From Salidesulfovibrio onnuriiensis (GTDB lineage: Bacteria > Desulfobacterota > Desulfovibrionia > Desulfovibrionales > Desulfovibrionaceae): 64,000 nt of DNA. The translations under genes were made by a program, and so were the position numbers. The stretch's first letter is position 1, and each line of letters starts with the position of its first letter. The DNA is taken from contig NZ_CP040751.1 in assembly GCF_008001235.1 (NCBI RefSeq), positions 665,001 through 729,000 of the forward strand, written 5' to 3'. This document shows, in pieces, positions 7,693 to 16,518 of the stretch. Under the pieces are notes generated by a model. It was not told the DNA's origin, made no database searches, and saw nothing but the letters and a program-made list of their open reading frames with translations.

Positions 7693-8364
7693 TTACACGA
7701 TGTCCACGGTAACGCCTTCATTGACGTAATAGAGCAGGGTGTAGCTGGCCTGCAGATACCTGACCAGATCCTCCACGGACCGGTCGCCCACGTCCGAGAC
7801 GCGGATGTAGGCGTGGCGGTAGCCCGGGTTTTCCAGCTCGTAGGACGTGAACACGCTGGTGAAGACCACGCTCTTGTCGCGCAGGTCGTTGAGCAGCGCC
7901 GCCAGCGGGCCGGGCTTGGCCTCCAGACGGAAGGCGAACTGGGTGCCGCCGCGAATGGCGCCCGTGGCGCTGCACATGAAGCGCATGACGTCGGCCTGGG
8001 TGATGATGCCGATGAGCTTTTTGCCGTCCACCACGGGCAGCCCGCCGACCTTGTTGTTGACCAGACTCTCCGCCACGATGTCCATGGCCGTGTCCTGGGC
8101 CACGGTGATGGGGTCCATGGTCATGATATCGCCGGCCGTGAGCGTGGACAGGCCTCCGTTGGCGGCGTTGTCGCCCGCTAGGTATTTGGAAGGCATGGCG
8201 TCGCGGATGTCGCGGTCCGAAACGATGCCCACCAGGTCTCCTGATTCGTCCACCACAGGAAACTGGCGGATGTTCTTTGCATGCAATATGGCAGAGGCGT
8301 CCAGCACGGAAGATGTCGCCCCCAAGGTGATGACGTTTCTGGTCATCCACTCTCTCACTAGCAT
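7693..8364 (-). CDS. CBS-domain pair protein with C-terminal ACT-like domain
   Basis: A 223-residue soluble protein. Residues about 1-60 and 75-130 are two CBS motifs (MLVREWMTRNVITLG, FPVVDESGDLVGIVSDRDI; AGDIMTMDPITVAQD, GLPVVDGKKLIGIITQADV). These usually bind adenosine nucleotides as energy sensors. The last 80 residues (FRLEAKPGPLAALLNDLRD...) look like an ACT-type small-molecule domain. This AcuB-like arrangement often regulates acetyl-CoA or amino acid metabolism. A strong site GGAGGG precedes the ATG. It faces a phosphate acyltransferase gene across a 204-bp divergent region, which may hint at shared control of acyl-phosphate metabolism, but that link is inference. Confidence 0.85.
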   Translation of the reverse strand: MLVREWMTRNVITLGATSSVLDASAILHAKNIRQFPVVDESGDLVGIVSDRDIRDAMPSKYLAGDNAANGGLSTLTAGDIMTMDPITVAQDTAMDIVAESLVNNKVGGLPVVDGKKLIGIITQADVMRFMCSATGAIRGGTQFAFRLEAKPGPLAALLNDLRDKSVVFTSVFTSYELENPGYRHAYIRVSDVGDRSVEDLVRYLQASYTLLYYVNEGVTVDIV

Positions 8365-8568
8365 AGTTCCCTCCTCGAGATCCTGACTTCAATGGGGTGT
8401 TTCAGGGTTGTAGTCGCTTTGTGAAAAAAATGCAAAGAAGTTGTGATGAAACACGCACATTCGTGGTGGAAATTCGGGCAATGGTCTTGAAAATGCGGCC
8501 GTGAAGTATTAGCCAACAGAAACGGCCGCCACCCGCCCCGCAGACCCTCGACCGCAATGGAGCCCGTC

Positions 8569-9486
8569 ATGATCAGGACAATGGATGAAATGTTGGCAAA
8601 AGCCGCCGAATATGGAGAACGCGCCAGGATCGCCGTGGCCTGCGCCCACGACTGCGAAGTGCTCAAGGCCGTGGGCCGGGCGCAGGAAAAGGGCATCGGC
8701 TCCTTCCTGCTGGTGGGCGAGGCGGAAAAGATAGCCTCCCTGTCCGAGCGGCTGGGCGTCTGCGTCTCGGGATGCTCGGTCATCGACGCCCGGGGCGAGG
8801 CCGAAGGCGCGGCCAGGGCCGTGGAGCTGGTGGCCTCGGGCGAGGCCCAGGTGCTGCTCAAGGGATTCCTGGATACGGGCGTGTTCCTGCGTGCCGTGCT
8901 CAACAAGGAGACCGGCCTGGTCAACGGCGACATGATCAGCCACACCGTGCTCATGGACATGCCCGCCGCGGACAAGATGTATTTCCTCACGGATGCGGCC
9001 ATGGTCATCAAGCCCAGCCTGGAGGAGAAGAAGCAGATCATCCTCAACGCCCTTCGGGTGACCTCGGCCCTGGGCCTGGAGAATCCCATCGTGGGCGTGC
9101 TGGCCGAATCCGAGAAGGTCAACCCCAAGATGCAGGCCACCACGGACGCCCAGGCGCTCAAGGACATGGCCGCCCAAGGCGAGATCCCGGGATGCCGCAT
9201 CGGCGGCCCCTATGCCCTGGACAATGCCATTTCCCGGCGGGCCGCGGAACACAAGGGCATGGACGATCCCCTGGCCGGGCACGCCGACATCCTGCTGGCC
9301 CCGGACCTGGCGGCCGGCAACATCCTCTACAAGGGGCTCATGTACTTTGCGGGCTCCAAGGCCGCCGGGGCCATCGTGGGCACCCGTGCGCCCGTGGTGC
9401 TCAATTCCCGCGCGGATACGGACGAGACCAAGCTCAATGCCATGGCCCTGGGCGTGCTCATGGCCGCCGAGCGTGGCTTGTTGTAG
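8569..9486 (+). CDS. Phosphate acyltransferase (phosphate acetyl/butyryltransferase family)
   Basis: This family converts acyl-CoA and inorganic phosphate to acyl-phosphate and CoA. The 305-residue protein has the typical length of phosphate butyryltransferases. It shows LLKGFLDTGVFLRAVLNKE, SHTVLMDMP and, near the end, GTRAPVVLNSRADTDETKLNAMALG, all characteristic of the PTA_PTB fold. The ATG at 8569 is preferred over 8557 because GGAG lies six bases upstream of it. No butyrate kinase gene is adjacent, so substrate preference (acetyl versus butyryl or branched acyl) cannot be told. It converges on the histidine kinase gene with only 17 bp between stops and no evident terminator. Confidence 0.88.
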   Translation: MIRTMDEMLAKAAEYGERARIAVACAHDCEVLKAVGRAQEKGIGSFLLVGEAEKIASLSERLGVCVSGCSVIDARGEAEGAARAVELVASGEAQVLLKGFLDTGVFLRAVLNKETGLVNGDMISHTVLMDMPAADKMYFLTDAAMVIKPSLEEKKQIILNALRVTSALGLENPIVGVLAESEKVNPKMQATTDAQALKDMAAQGEIPGCRIGGPYALDNAISRRAAEHKGMDDPLAGHADILLAPDLAAGNILYKGLMYFAGSKAAGAIVGTRAPVVLNSRADTDETKLNAMALGVLMAAERGLL

Positions 9487-9503
9487 ATCGTTGGAGATTT
9501 CGC

Positions 9504-12500
9504 CTAGGGGAAATCCTGGCGGAAGTTGCGCACCGCATCCACCACCTGGCGGAAGCGCTGCTTGAAGCCCTTGAGCCCGCTGCCCACCAGGTCCATGCGT
9601 CCCTGGTGCACCCATTGTTCCAGCTGTCGTGATTCGCTCATGATTTCGATGGCTTGCACGTGGCTGACAATGTTGGACATGGAGTGCAGGGCCGCGCCCA
9701 GCGCCGAGGCCTCCTGGCGGGTCCAGGCGTCGTTGATCTGCTCCAGCCTCTCCTCTGCCTCCCGAAGGAAGATATCCAGGATTTCCACCAGCAACTGGTC
9801 GTTGCCCCGGAACCGCTGCACCAGAGCTTCGGTGTTGAGCCGGAAACCCTGCTGCGGGGCCAGGGCGGGCCGCACGAGCTGGGACCGGGCCGTGATCCGG
9901 GTTCTGGCCTTTCGGGCGGCCTTGCCCCGCTTGTTCACGGCGCGGACAATGGCCGCGGAAAGTTCGGCCATGTCCACGGGCTTGGTCACGTATTCGTCCA
10001 TGCCCGCGGCCATGATGCTGTCCCGGTCGCTCTTCATGGCGTAGGCGGTCAGGGCTACGATGGGAATGTTCCTGTCGTAGAGCCTGCCTTCGGAGGAGCG
10101 GATGCGCCTGGTGGTTTCCACGCCTCCCATTTCCGGCATCTGGATGTCCATGAGTATCAGGTCGAAGGTCTGCCTTGCCTTGGCCAGCGTTTCCAGGACC
10201 TCGACCCCATTCCTGGCCAGGGTCACGGTGTGTCCGAACATGGACAGGAAGTGGGTCAGGAATTTCTGGTTCAGCTCGTTGTCCTCGGCCAGCAGGATGT
10301 TCAGGTTCAGCGGGTCGGGCAGGATGGGTGCCTCGTGTTCGGGCTCCACGGCGGCCTCGGCCGTGCCGAACCAGGCCCGGAAGGTGAAGACGCTGCCCCG
10401 GCCGAGGCGGCTGCCCACCTCGATCTCCCCGCCCATGAGGGAAACGAGTTCCCGGCAGATGGCCAGGCCCAGGCCCGTACCCTGGTGCTGCTTGTGGGTT
10501 GAGCTGTCCACCTGGGTGAAGGCGTCGAAAATGTGGTCCAGCATGTCCGGGGGAATGCCCATGCCCGTGTCCGAGACCCGGAACAGCAGGCAGGTCCGGT
10601 CCGCCGCGCTGCGTTCGGTTTCCACGTGGATGTCCACGCCGCCCTGGCTGGTGAACTTGAGGGCGTTGCTGAGCAGGTTGCGGATGATCTGGGCCAGGCG
10701 GTCCTTGTCGCCGTGCACGAACTCGGGCACGGATTCGTGGATGTTCATGGCCAGGTCCAGCCCCTTTTTCTTGGCCTGGGGCAGGAAGGGCTTGACCATC
10801 TGGTCCATGGCCTTGCGGAAGCGGAAGTCCGCGGGCGTCAGGGAAAGTCTGTTGGCCTCGATCTTGGAGATGTCCAGGACATCGTTGACCAGGTTCAGCA
10901 GGGAGCGGGCCGCATCGCGGATCATGTTCAGGTTTGTGCGCTGCTCGGGCTTGAGCCCGGTGGTGATGGTCATTTCCGTGAGCCCGATGATGCCGCTGAT
11001 GGGTGTGCGGATTTCGTGGCTCATGTTGGCCAGGAACATGCTCTTGGCCTGGTTCGCCTCCTCGGCCTCGCGCTGGGCCTCCTCGGCCGAGAGGTTGGCC
11101 ACCATGAGCTTCTGCTCCATGCGGTCCCGGTGGATGGCGCTGCCCAGAATCTCGGCGGCCAGCTGCATGGACTCCAGCTCCGTGGACAGCCAGTCCCGTT
11201 CGGCCTGGTAGATGGCCGCGCCCATGAACCCCCACCATTGCTTGCCCACGAAGACCGGTACCGCCATGATGGACTTGATGCCCAGGGTCTCCAGGAGCGC
11301 GCGCTCGGAGGCGGGCAGGGTGCGCACATGGCCCATGATGGGTTTCTTGTCGCCCAGGCGCAAGGCCCACCGGGAATACCCGTTGGAGTATGCCTGGCTT
11401 TGCAGGGCATCGTATTTCATGAGTCCGGGATGCTCCGGGCTGTGCCATTCGTGGCTCAGGGCGGCCGTCAGTTCTCCGCCCACGGTTTCATTGCAGTAGA
11501 CGTAGGTCAGCTCCGCGCCCACGGACTTGCCCAGGGCTTCGATGACCTTTTCGGCCTCCTTTTCCCAGGCTCCCCCGCGCAGGAAGCGCCCGGCCGCCTG
11601 GCCCACGGCCTGGAGGATGGCGTCCCGCTTGTTCAGGGCGGATTCAAAGCGCTTCTGGCTGGTGATGTCCCGGGCGATGCCGTAGGCGCGGGCCACCTTG
11701 CCGGCATTGTCCAGCACCACCCTGCGGTGCAGATGCAGGTAACGTTCCTCCCCGTCCGGGCGGATGATGCGGTACTCGAAGTCCAGGGGCCAGCCCTCCC
11801 GGAAGGTGGCCCGGTTGGCCTGGTCGAAGACCTCGCGGTCCTCGGGGTGGATGTACTGGCGGAAGCTTTCGAAGCTGGTGATGTCCTCGGGGTTGCAGCC
11901 GAAGACCTGGTAGAGGCCTTCGGACCAGAGAAAGGTGCCGTTCTCGTCCATGTCCCAGCTGCCCATGCGGGCGATGGACTGGGCGTCCTGCATCTGTATC
12001 CTTCGCCGTTCCAGCTCGGCGTTGACCAGCCTGTGCTGGGTGATGTCCTGAATGATGCCTTCGTGGGCCACATACGTCCCTGTCTCGTCCTGCTGGGGCT
12101 CTGCAATGCAACGGACATGGCAGGTTTCCCCGTTTTCGCGCCTGCAGCGGAACTCCACATCCAGGAGTTCGCCGGTTTTCCGGCTGAGGGAGAAGGCCGC
12201 GTTTGCTGCCTCGAGGTCGTCCGGGAGAATGCGCTCCCGGAATTGCTCCAGGTTCAGGGGGGTGTTCGTGGCCGGGTCCAGCCCGAACATGGCATAGCAT
12301 TCGGGCGACCATTGGGCCGTGTCCGTGGTGAAGTCGTAGCGCCACTGGCCGATGCGCCCCAGCTTGCGGGTCATGGCGATGATGTCGGTTTCCCGGGCAA
12401 GGCGCTGGCGCAGCTCAAAGACCCGCGCGGCGTGCCGCAGGGCGGTTGCCAGGGCGCGGGGCAGGGAGGCGTTCCATTCGAGGTAGTCGGATGCCCCGGC

Positions 12501-12791
12501 GCTGCAGGCGTTCTCTTCCCGGTCGGTTCCTTCGGGGGCCAGGACAATGACCGGCAGGCCGGGGTGGCGCTCGGCGATGTCCGCAACGGCCTGTTCCCAC
12601 TTTTTTTCCTTCTTGGCCGGGGCCAGGATCACGGCCGCACAGGAGCGTTTTTCCAGGGCGTCCAACCCCTCTTCCGTGCTTGTGGCCCGGAAGGAGACGG
12701 CTACGGGCAGGCCTTCGAGCGCCTCCCGGATGCGTGCGGCCGTGTCGTTGTCGGCACAAATCAATACAATGCGTGTCGCGCCCTGTTTCAT
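9504..12791 (-). CDS. Large hybrid sensor histidine kinase (pseudo-REC, PAS, PAS, GAF, HisKA, HATPase, REC, HPt)
   Basis: A 1095-residue cytoplasmic phosphorelay protein without membrane segments. In order: a receiver-like N-terminus (about 1-125) that lacks the phospho-accepting Asp (strand reads AAVILAPAKKE), two PAS domains (about 145-395, each ending in a PAC-like DIT segment), and a GAF-like domain (about 400-570). The kinase core has MSHEIRTPISG (His near 592) and N/G boxes (LLSNALKF, VSDTGMGIP, GTGLGLAIC). It is followed by a true receiver (LLAEDNELN, LILMDIQMPEMGG, Asp near 880) and an HPt domain (LHSMSN, His near 1036). The soluble layout predicts an internal or redox/ligand stimulus. 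The LuxR-type regulator at 14586-15239 is a possible but unproven partner. Confidence 0.9.
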   Translation of the reverse strand: MKQGATRIVLICADNDTAARIREALEGLPVAVSFRATSTEEGLDALEKRSCAAVILAPAKKEKKWEQAVADIAERHPGLPVIVLAPEGTDREENACSAGASDYLEWNASLPRALATALRHAARVFELRQRLARETDIIAMTRKLGRIGQWRYDFTTDTAQWSPECYAMFGLDPATNTPLNLEQFRERILPDDLEAANAAFSLSRKTGELLDVEFRCRRENGETCHVRCIAEPQQDETGTYVAHEGIIQDITQHRLVNAELERRRIQMQDAQSIARMGSWDMDENGTFLWSEGLYQVFGCNPEDITSFESFRQYIHPEDREVFDQANRATFREGWPLDFEYRIIRPDGEERYLHLHRRVVLDNAGKVARAYGIARDITSQKRFESALNKRDAILQAVGQAAGRFLRGGAWEKEAEKVIEALGKSVGAELTYVYCNETVGGELTAALSHEWHSPEHPGLMKYDALQSQAYSNGYSRWALRLGDKKPIMGHVRTLPASERALLETLGIKSIMAVPVFVGKQWWGFMGAAIYQAERDWLSTELESMQLAAEILGSAIHRDRMEQKLMVANLSAEEAQREAEEANQAKSMFLANMSHEIRTPISGIIGLTEMTITTGLKPEQRTNLNMIRDAARSLLNLVNDVLDISKIEANRLSLTPADFRFRKAMDQMVKPFLPQAKKKGLDLAMNIHESVPEFVHGDKDRLAQIIRNLLSNALKFTSQGGVDIHVETERSAADRTCLLFRVSDTGMGIPPDMLDHIFDAFTQVDSSTHKQHQGTGLGLAICRELVSLMGGEIEVGSRLGRGSVFTFRAWFGTAEAAVEPEHEAPILPDPLNLNILLAEDNELNQKFLTHFLSMFGHTVTLARNGVEVLETLAKARQTFDLILMDIQMPEMGGVETTRRIRSSEGRLYDRNIPIVALTAYAMKSDRDSIMAAGMDEYVTKPVDMAELSAAIVRAVNKRGKAARKARTRITARSQLVRPALAPQQGFRLNTEALVQRFRGNDQLLVEILDIFLREAEERLEQINDAWTRQEASALGAALHSMSNIVSHVQAIEIMSESRQLEQWVHQGRMDLVGSGLKGFKQRFRQVVDAVRNFRQDFP

Positions 12792-13008
12792 TCAAGCTCT
12801 CTTTGTTCCGCTTCGGGGCATGGGTGGATCTTGCCCATGTTCCATTCATGAGCCTTTCCCCGGGACATTAAAATTATAAGCCGTCAAAACCAACCCTTTT
12901 CCCCGACAGCGAGAACTTCCTGTTTCTTCAAGAATTCTTGCCAATTTGAGCCTGGATGGTTACGATTTTCGTAGACGGTCATTCCCGGCCCAAACAAACG
13001 GATGGCTC

Positions 13009-14403
13009 ATGCGCGCCCTGAGTTGGCTCTTCTCGCTTCTGCTGCACGTCGTCGTGGTTTTTCTGCTCACGGCGTCCGTGCGTTATGTCGCGCCCGAAGG
13101 CCCCAGGCCACTCATCAATGTGGAGCTTGCCGACGCGCCCGTGGAGGCCCCCACGGAGCAGGCCGAGGCCCCGCCACCGGCCGTCCCGGAGAAGATCTCA
13201 CCCCAAGCCAAGCCGCAGCAGATGCCCCTGGACAAGACCATCGTGCTTTCCAGGGAGCCCGTGGCCCCGGCCGGACCGGTTGAAACGGCTCCGGTTCCCG
13301 GCCCTGCCGCCGCGCAGACCCGGGCCGTCCCCGCAGGCAAGCCCATCAGTTCGTCGGTTTCCGAATTCGCCCCGGAGCTGAAGGAGTACGAGGGCGCCAT
13401 GGCCGTGGGCACGTCGGAGCGCCGCGGCGCCGAGGCCCAGCTCGGGATGGAGCTCTACAGCGCCTTTTATTCCTATTCGCCCGAGGAGTTCGCCGGGCAG
13501 TTCCTGGTGGAGGGCGACCGGGTGGTGACCATCATCGATGCCCGCAATTCCTCCTACGGCCGTTTGCTGATTTACGACTCCGTGCGGGGCGAGCTGCGGC
13601 GGCTCAGAAAGTTCAGCAAGTATATCTACACCATAGGGCCTTCCTTGTATGAGGACGAGCCCGTGACCGGTTCTGTGACCTTCCTGGCCAAGGACGACCG
13701 CATCGAGCGTTTCATCTACATGCCCGAGGGGGAAAAGGCCTTGTTCCCCAAAAAGCTGCATTTTCGTGAGGAAAAGATGCGTCTGGACCTGCCGGACGGC
13801 CCGGTGGACGCCATTCTGACCCTGCCGCCCCAGAAGGGGACCTATGCGGGGGCCGTGCTGCTGCATGGGACCGAGTGTCTGGACCCGTCCCTGGTGCAGG
13901 GCGCTGTGCGGGCCTTCGGCATGCGCGATACCGCGGTGCTGGCCTTTTCCCCGCCTTCCTGCGGCGGGAAGAAGGATCGGGGCGCCCTGATTCGGCAGGC
14001 CGCACAGGTCCTGCAGGAAATGCGCGGGCACGAAGAAGTCAGGGCCGCACGGGTGGGCCTGCTCGGCGTGGGGCCGGGGGTGGCCGCCGCCGTGGAGACC
14101 GCAGGGGTTCCCGGCGCAAAATCGGCTTTTCTCATGGCCGTGCTCGGGGGGAGCGGGCCGCCCGCGCTCAAGGCCGTGGCCCGCCTGCGTTGCCCGTCCC
14201 TGTGGATACTGCCCGACGACAAGCGGCTGAGCCGCTTCGCCCAGGGCCTGGAACAGCTTCGCGACGGCCAGGGAAGGCCCATCACCCTGGTCATTGACCG
14301 GGAATACACGGCCGTATCCGGGGATACGGCCAAGCAGCTTGCCGGAACCGTCACCTCCGGCCATGCGGCCATTGCCTCCACCTGGCTTTCCCGGCTCAAG
14401 TAG
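13009..14403 (+). CDS. TonB-like anchored periplasmic protein with alpha/beta-hydrolase-like fold
   Basis: The N-terminus (LSWLFSLLLHVVVVFLLTASV) is a single uncleaved membrane anchor of the TonB/TolA type. It is followed by a Pro/Ala/Glu-rich periplasmic linker to about residue 120, also TonB-like. The rest resembles an alpha/beta hydrolase: LLHGTECLDP strand-turn, FSPPSCGG, then GLLGVGPG where the nucleophile elbow GxSxG would lie. Ser is replaced by Gly, so the fold is probably not a standard serine hydrolase. The C-terminus is not that of TonB. I take ATG 13009, which starts directly at the anchor behind GGATGG; a TTG at 12946 could add 21 residues. Function unknown. The gene stands alone. 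Confidence 0.68.
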   Translation: MRALSWLFSLLLHVVVVFLLTASVRYVAPEGPRPLINVELADAPVEAPTEQAEAPPPAVPEKISPQAKPQQMPLDKTIVLSREPVAPAGPVETAPVPGPAAAQTRAVPAGKPISSSVSEFAPELKEYEGAMAVGTSERRGAEAQLGMELYSAFYSYSPEEFAGQFLVEGDRVVTIIDARNSSYGRLLIYDSVRGELRRLRKFSKYIYTIGPSLYEDEPVTGSVTFLAKDDRIERFIYMPEGEKALFPKKLHFREEKMRLDLPDGPVDAILTLPPQKGTYAGAVLLHGTECLDPSLVQGAVRAFGMRDTAVLAFSPPSCGGKKDRGALIRQAAQVLQEMRGHEEVRAARVGLLGVGPGVAAAVETAGVPGAKSAFLMAVLGGSGPPALKAVARLRCPSLWILPDDKRLSRFAQGLEQLRDGQGRPITLVIDREYTAVSGDTAKQLAGTVTSGHAAIASTWLSRLK

Positions 14404-14585
14404 GAGATTTTTGATCGGAGAGGTGGGTAATCTCGGGGCGGATTCAATCGTCTTCTCATTCGAATCGTTTTGAGGTATCAGGACGTTAAGTGGGAGTTTT
14501 TCGTCTGAAAATCCCATGGAGAGGGGTTTGTGGAATGGACGCACCGAAAGGAGAGCGGTGCAGGATGTTTTCTAGGGGAGCATGT

Positions 14586-15239
14586 ATGAGGGTAATGATT
14601 GTTGACGACCACCCCTTGCTGCGCGAGGGCCTCAAGGCCATCGTCAACCAGACGGGGAGGTTTTCGGTGGCCGCGGAGGCGGGCACCGGCAAGGAGGCTC
14701 TGGCCGTGGCCCTGGAGCAGCGGCCGGATGTGATCCTCATGGATATTTCCATGCCGGACATGAACGGCATTCAGATCATACGGGAATTGGGCCGGGAACT
14801 CCCCGGAACCCGATTTCTGGTCATCAGCATGCATTCCGAGGCCGATTACATCGTGGAGGCCTTCCGGGCTGGCGCCAATGGCTACATGATCAAGGAATCC
14901 GCAGCGGAGAACCTGGTGCGGGGCCTGGAAACCGTGGCCGGTGGCGGCCGGTTTCTGGACAGCGCCCTGTCCGGCGAGGTGCTGGACAGGCTCATGAGTT
15001 CGGGCGGACAGTACGGGGACGTGCTTTCCTCCCTGACAACCCGCGAGCGGCAGGTCATGCGCCATGTCATCGAGGGGTTGCACACCAAGGACATTGCCAG
15101 GGAGCTCTATATCAGCCCCAAGACCGTGGAGAACCACCGGGCCAACATGATGAGGAAGCTCGGTTTTTCCAATACCGTGGATCTGCTGCGCTTTGCGGCG
15201 CGCACCGGGCTCATCGACCTGAGTTCCTGGTCGGCGTAG
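14586..15239 (+). CDS. NarL/LuxR-family response regulator
   Basis: A 217-residue two-domain regulator. The receiver (1-120) has MIVDDHPLLREG with the acidic pair, the phosphorylation site in VILMDISMPDMNG, and the conserved Lys in YMIKES. The C-terminal LuxR helix-turn-helix (about 150-212) reads LTTRERQVMRHVIEG and DIARELYISPKTVENHR. ATG 14586 is preceded by GGGGAG at six bases; an upstream in-frame start at 14490 would add an unrelated tail. No sensor kinase is cotranscribed; the nearest kinase is the hybrid protein at 9504-12791. A strong terminator follows. Confidence 0.92.
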   Translation: MRVMIVDDHPLLREGLKAIVNQTGRFSVAAEAGTGKEALAVALEQRPDVILMDISMPDMNGIQIIRELGRELPGTRFLVISMHSEADYIVEAFRAGANGYMIKESAAENLVRGLETVAGGGRFLDSALSGEVLDRLMSSGGQYGDVLSSLTTRERQVMRHVIEGLHTKDIARELYISPKTVENHRANMMRKLGFSNTVDLLRFAARTGLIDLSSWSA

Positions 15240-15263
15240 TCCTCTCGCCGAATGAACGCAAAA

Positions 15264-15298
15264 AAAGGCCGCCGACATTGCCGGCGGCCTTTGTCTTT
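15264..15298. terminator. Bidirectional terminator between the response regulator and Hsp20 genes
   Basis: GGCCGCCG at 15267-15274 and CGGCGGCC at 15282-15289 form a perfect stem. T-rich sequence follows on the plus strand, and seven T residues follow on the minus strand, so it serves both converging units. Confidence 0.87.
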
Positions 15299-15313
15299 CG
15301 GTTTGTTCGGGGA

Positions 15314-15679
15314 TCAGCCCTGGGAGATCTGGATCCGCTTGGGCTGGGTCTTTTCCACCCTCGGCAGGAACAGCTCCAGCACCCCGTTCTTCAGGTTGGC
15401 CCTGATGCGTTCCCGGTCCACGATGTCGGACAGGGACACGGTCCTGCGGTACTGGCCGTTGCCGAACTGCATCTCGGTGAAGGTCTCGCCCTCGGGCAGG
15501 TCGTAGGAGGTCGTGCCCGTGACGGTCAGCTCGTCCTCCTGCAGGTCGATGACCAGGGCGTCCTTGGCCACGCCCGGCAGATCCATGTAGATATAGAACC
15601 CGTCCTCGCGTTCCAGGATGTCGGTGGCCGGGCGGTACTGGGTCAGATTGGTGTCGTTCTTTTTCATCACTTCGCTCAT
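15314..15679 (-). CDS. Small heat shock protein, Hsp20/alpha-crystallin family (second of a pair)
   Basis: A 121-residue ATP-independent holdase that keeps unfolding proteins soluble. The alpha-crystallin domain fills most of the protein (DGFYIYMDLPGVAKDALVID through LKNGVLELFLPR), ending in QPKRIQIS. It lacks the longer N-terminal arm of its partner, which may change oligomer size. GGAGG lies just upstream of the ATG. The gene follows the other Hsp20 gene after 11 bp, so the two are cotranscribed and may form mixed oligomers. Confidence 0.92.
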   Translation of the reverse strand: MSEVMKKNDTNLTQYRPATDILEREDGFYIYMDLPGVAKDALVIDLQEDELTVTGTTSYDLPEGETFTEMQFGNGQYRRTVSLSDIVDRERIRANLKNGVLELFLPRVEKTQPKRIQISQG

Positions 15680-15690
15680 GGCTGACCTCC

Positions 15691-16104
15691 TTACTCGGCT
15701 TCGATGCTGATGGTGCGGGGCTTGACTTCCTCGGTCTTGGGCAGGGTCACGGTGAGCATGCCGTCCTTCATGGAGGCGCCCACCCTTTCCCGGTCCACGG
15801 GCACGTGCAGGTTGATGACCCTGTGGAAAACGCCTGCGGGACGTTCCTGGCGGTAGTACTTGCCTTCCTCGGCCTTGCGTTCGCCCTTGATGACCAGGGT
15901 CTTGTCCGTGAGGGTCAATTCTATGTCCTCGATGTCCACGCCCGGAATTTCCGCGCGCACCACGATGTTGTCCTGGTCCTGGCTCAGGTTCAGGGGAGGG
16001 TACGTCAAGCGACGCTGCCCGCCGAAGCCGGGGCGCAGGAAGTCTTCAAACAATTTGTCGAACCGGTCAAACGGGGAATAGAGAGTATTGAAGTCCAAAA
16101 CCAT
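15691..16104 (-). CDS. Small heat shock protein, Hsp20/alpha-crystallin family (first of a pair)
   Basis: A 137-residue Hsp20. The N-terminal arm MVLDFNTLYSPFDRFDKLF is rich in aromatic residues, as expected for the substrate-binding and oligomerising region. The crystallin core ends with MKDGMLTVTLPK and the C-terminal PRTISI tail carries an I-x-I-like anchor. ATG 16104 has AAGGAGG upstream, so the 20-residue longer reading from 16164 is rejected. It leads the hsp20-hsp20 operon. I saw no convincing CIRCE or ROSE element in the short upstream spacer. Confidence 0.93.
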   Translation of the reverse strand: MVLDFNTLYSPFDRFDKLFEDFLRPGFGGQRRLTYPPLNLSQDQDNIVVRAEIPGVDIEDIELTLTDKTLVIKGERKAEEGKYYRQERPAGVFHRVINLHVPVDRERVGASMKDGMLTVTLPKTEEVKPRTISIEAE

Positions 16105-16204
16105 ATCGTACCTCCTTGCGGTATTTTCTGAAGAGTAGAATAGGATGCGCGCGGCGTATGTCAACAGGTGTGGAAAACCTCTCCGTTATTTTTTTCGGAC
16201 ATGA

Positions 16205-16240
16205 AAAAGGCCCTGTCCCGATATGCGGGACAGGGCCTGG
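16205..16240 (-). terminator. Rho-independent terminator of the Trm112-like gene
   Basis: CGGGACAGGGCC (plus-strand 16226-16237) pairs perfectly with GGCCCTGTCCCG (16209-16220). On the minus strand a T-run CCTTTTTC follows the stem. Confidence 0.87.
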
Positions 16241-16258
16241 AAGATTCGGTTTTCGAAT

Positions 16259-16453
16259 CTAGGACGCCTTGCTGCCGGTCCAGTCCTTGTCGGAAACGGC
16301 CTGATCCACCAGCATGATGGGGATCTCGTCCTTGATGGGATAGACCACTTCGCATTTGGGACAGCGCAGGCCGTCCTCCTTGGGCAGCAGTTCCAGTTCG
16401 CCCTTGCATTCCGGGCAGGCCAGTATGTTCAGCAGTTCCTTGTTCAGCGCCAT
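16259..16453 (-). CDS. Trm112-family (UPF0434/YcaR-like) small zinc-ribbon protein
   Basis: A 64-residue protein with MALNKELLNILACPECKG, then a second Cys pair in LRCPKCEVVYPI and the family-typical DEIPIML. The two CPxC pairs suggest a zinc ribbon. In eukaryotes and archaea Trm112 is an activating partner of several methyltransferases; the bacterial role is less clear. The gene is monocistronic with its own terminator. Confidence 0.9.
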   Translation of the reverse strand: MALNKELLNILACPECKGELELLPKEDGLRCPKCEVVYPIKDEIPIMLVDQAVSDKDWTGSKAS

Positions 16454-16518
16454 GTGTTTCCTCCGGTGATTGATGCGGAGGTTGTACCCCCGGAACGGCT
16501 CCGTTGCAAGCGCACAGC

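Noticed and set aside
8509-12851. Very long antisense open frames over the acyltransferase and hybrid kinase genes (for example 979 and 772 codons)
   Set aside because: GC-rich third positions create long open frames on the opposite strand; their translations are low complexity, lack ribosome binding sites and match no family, whereas the kinase reads cleanly.
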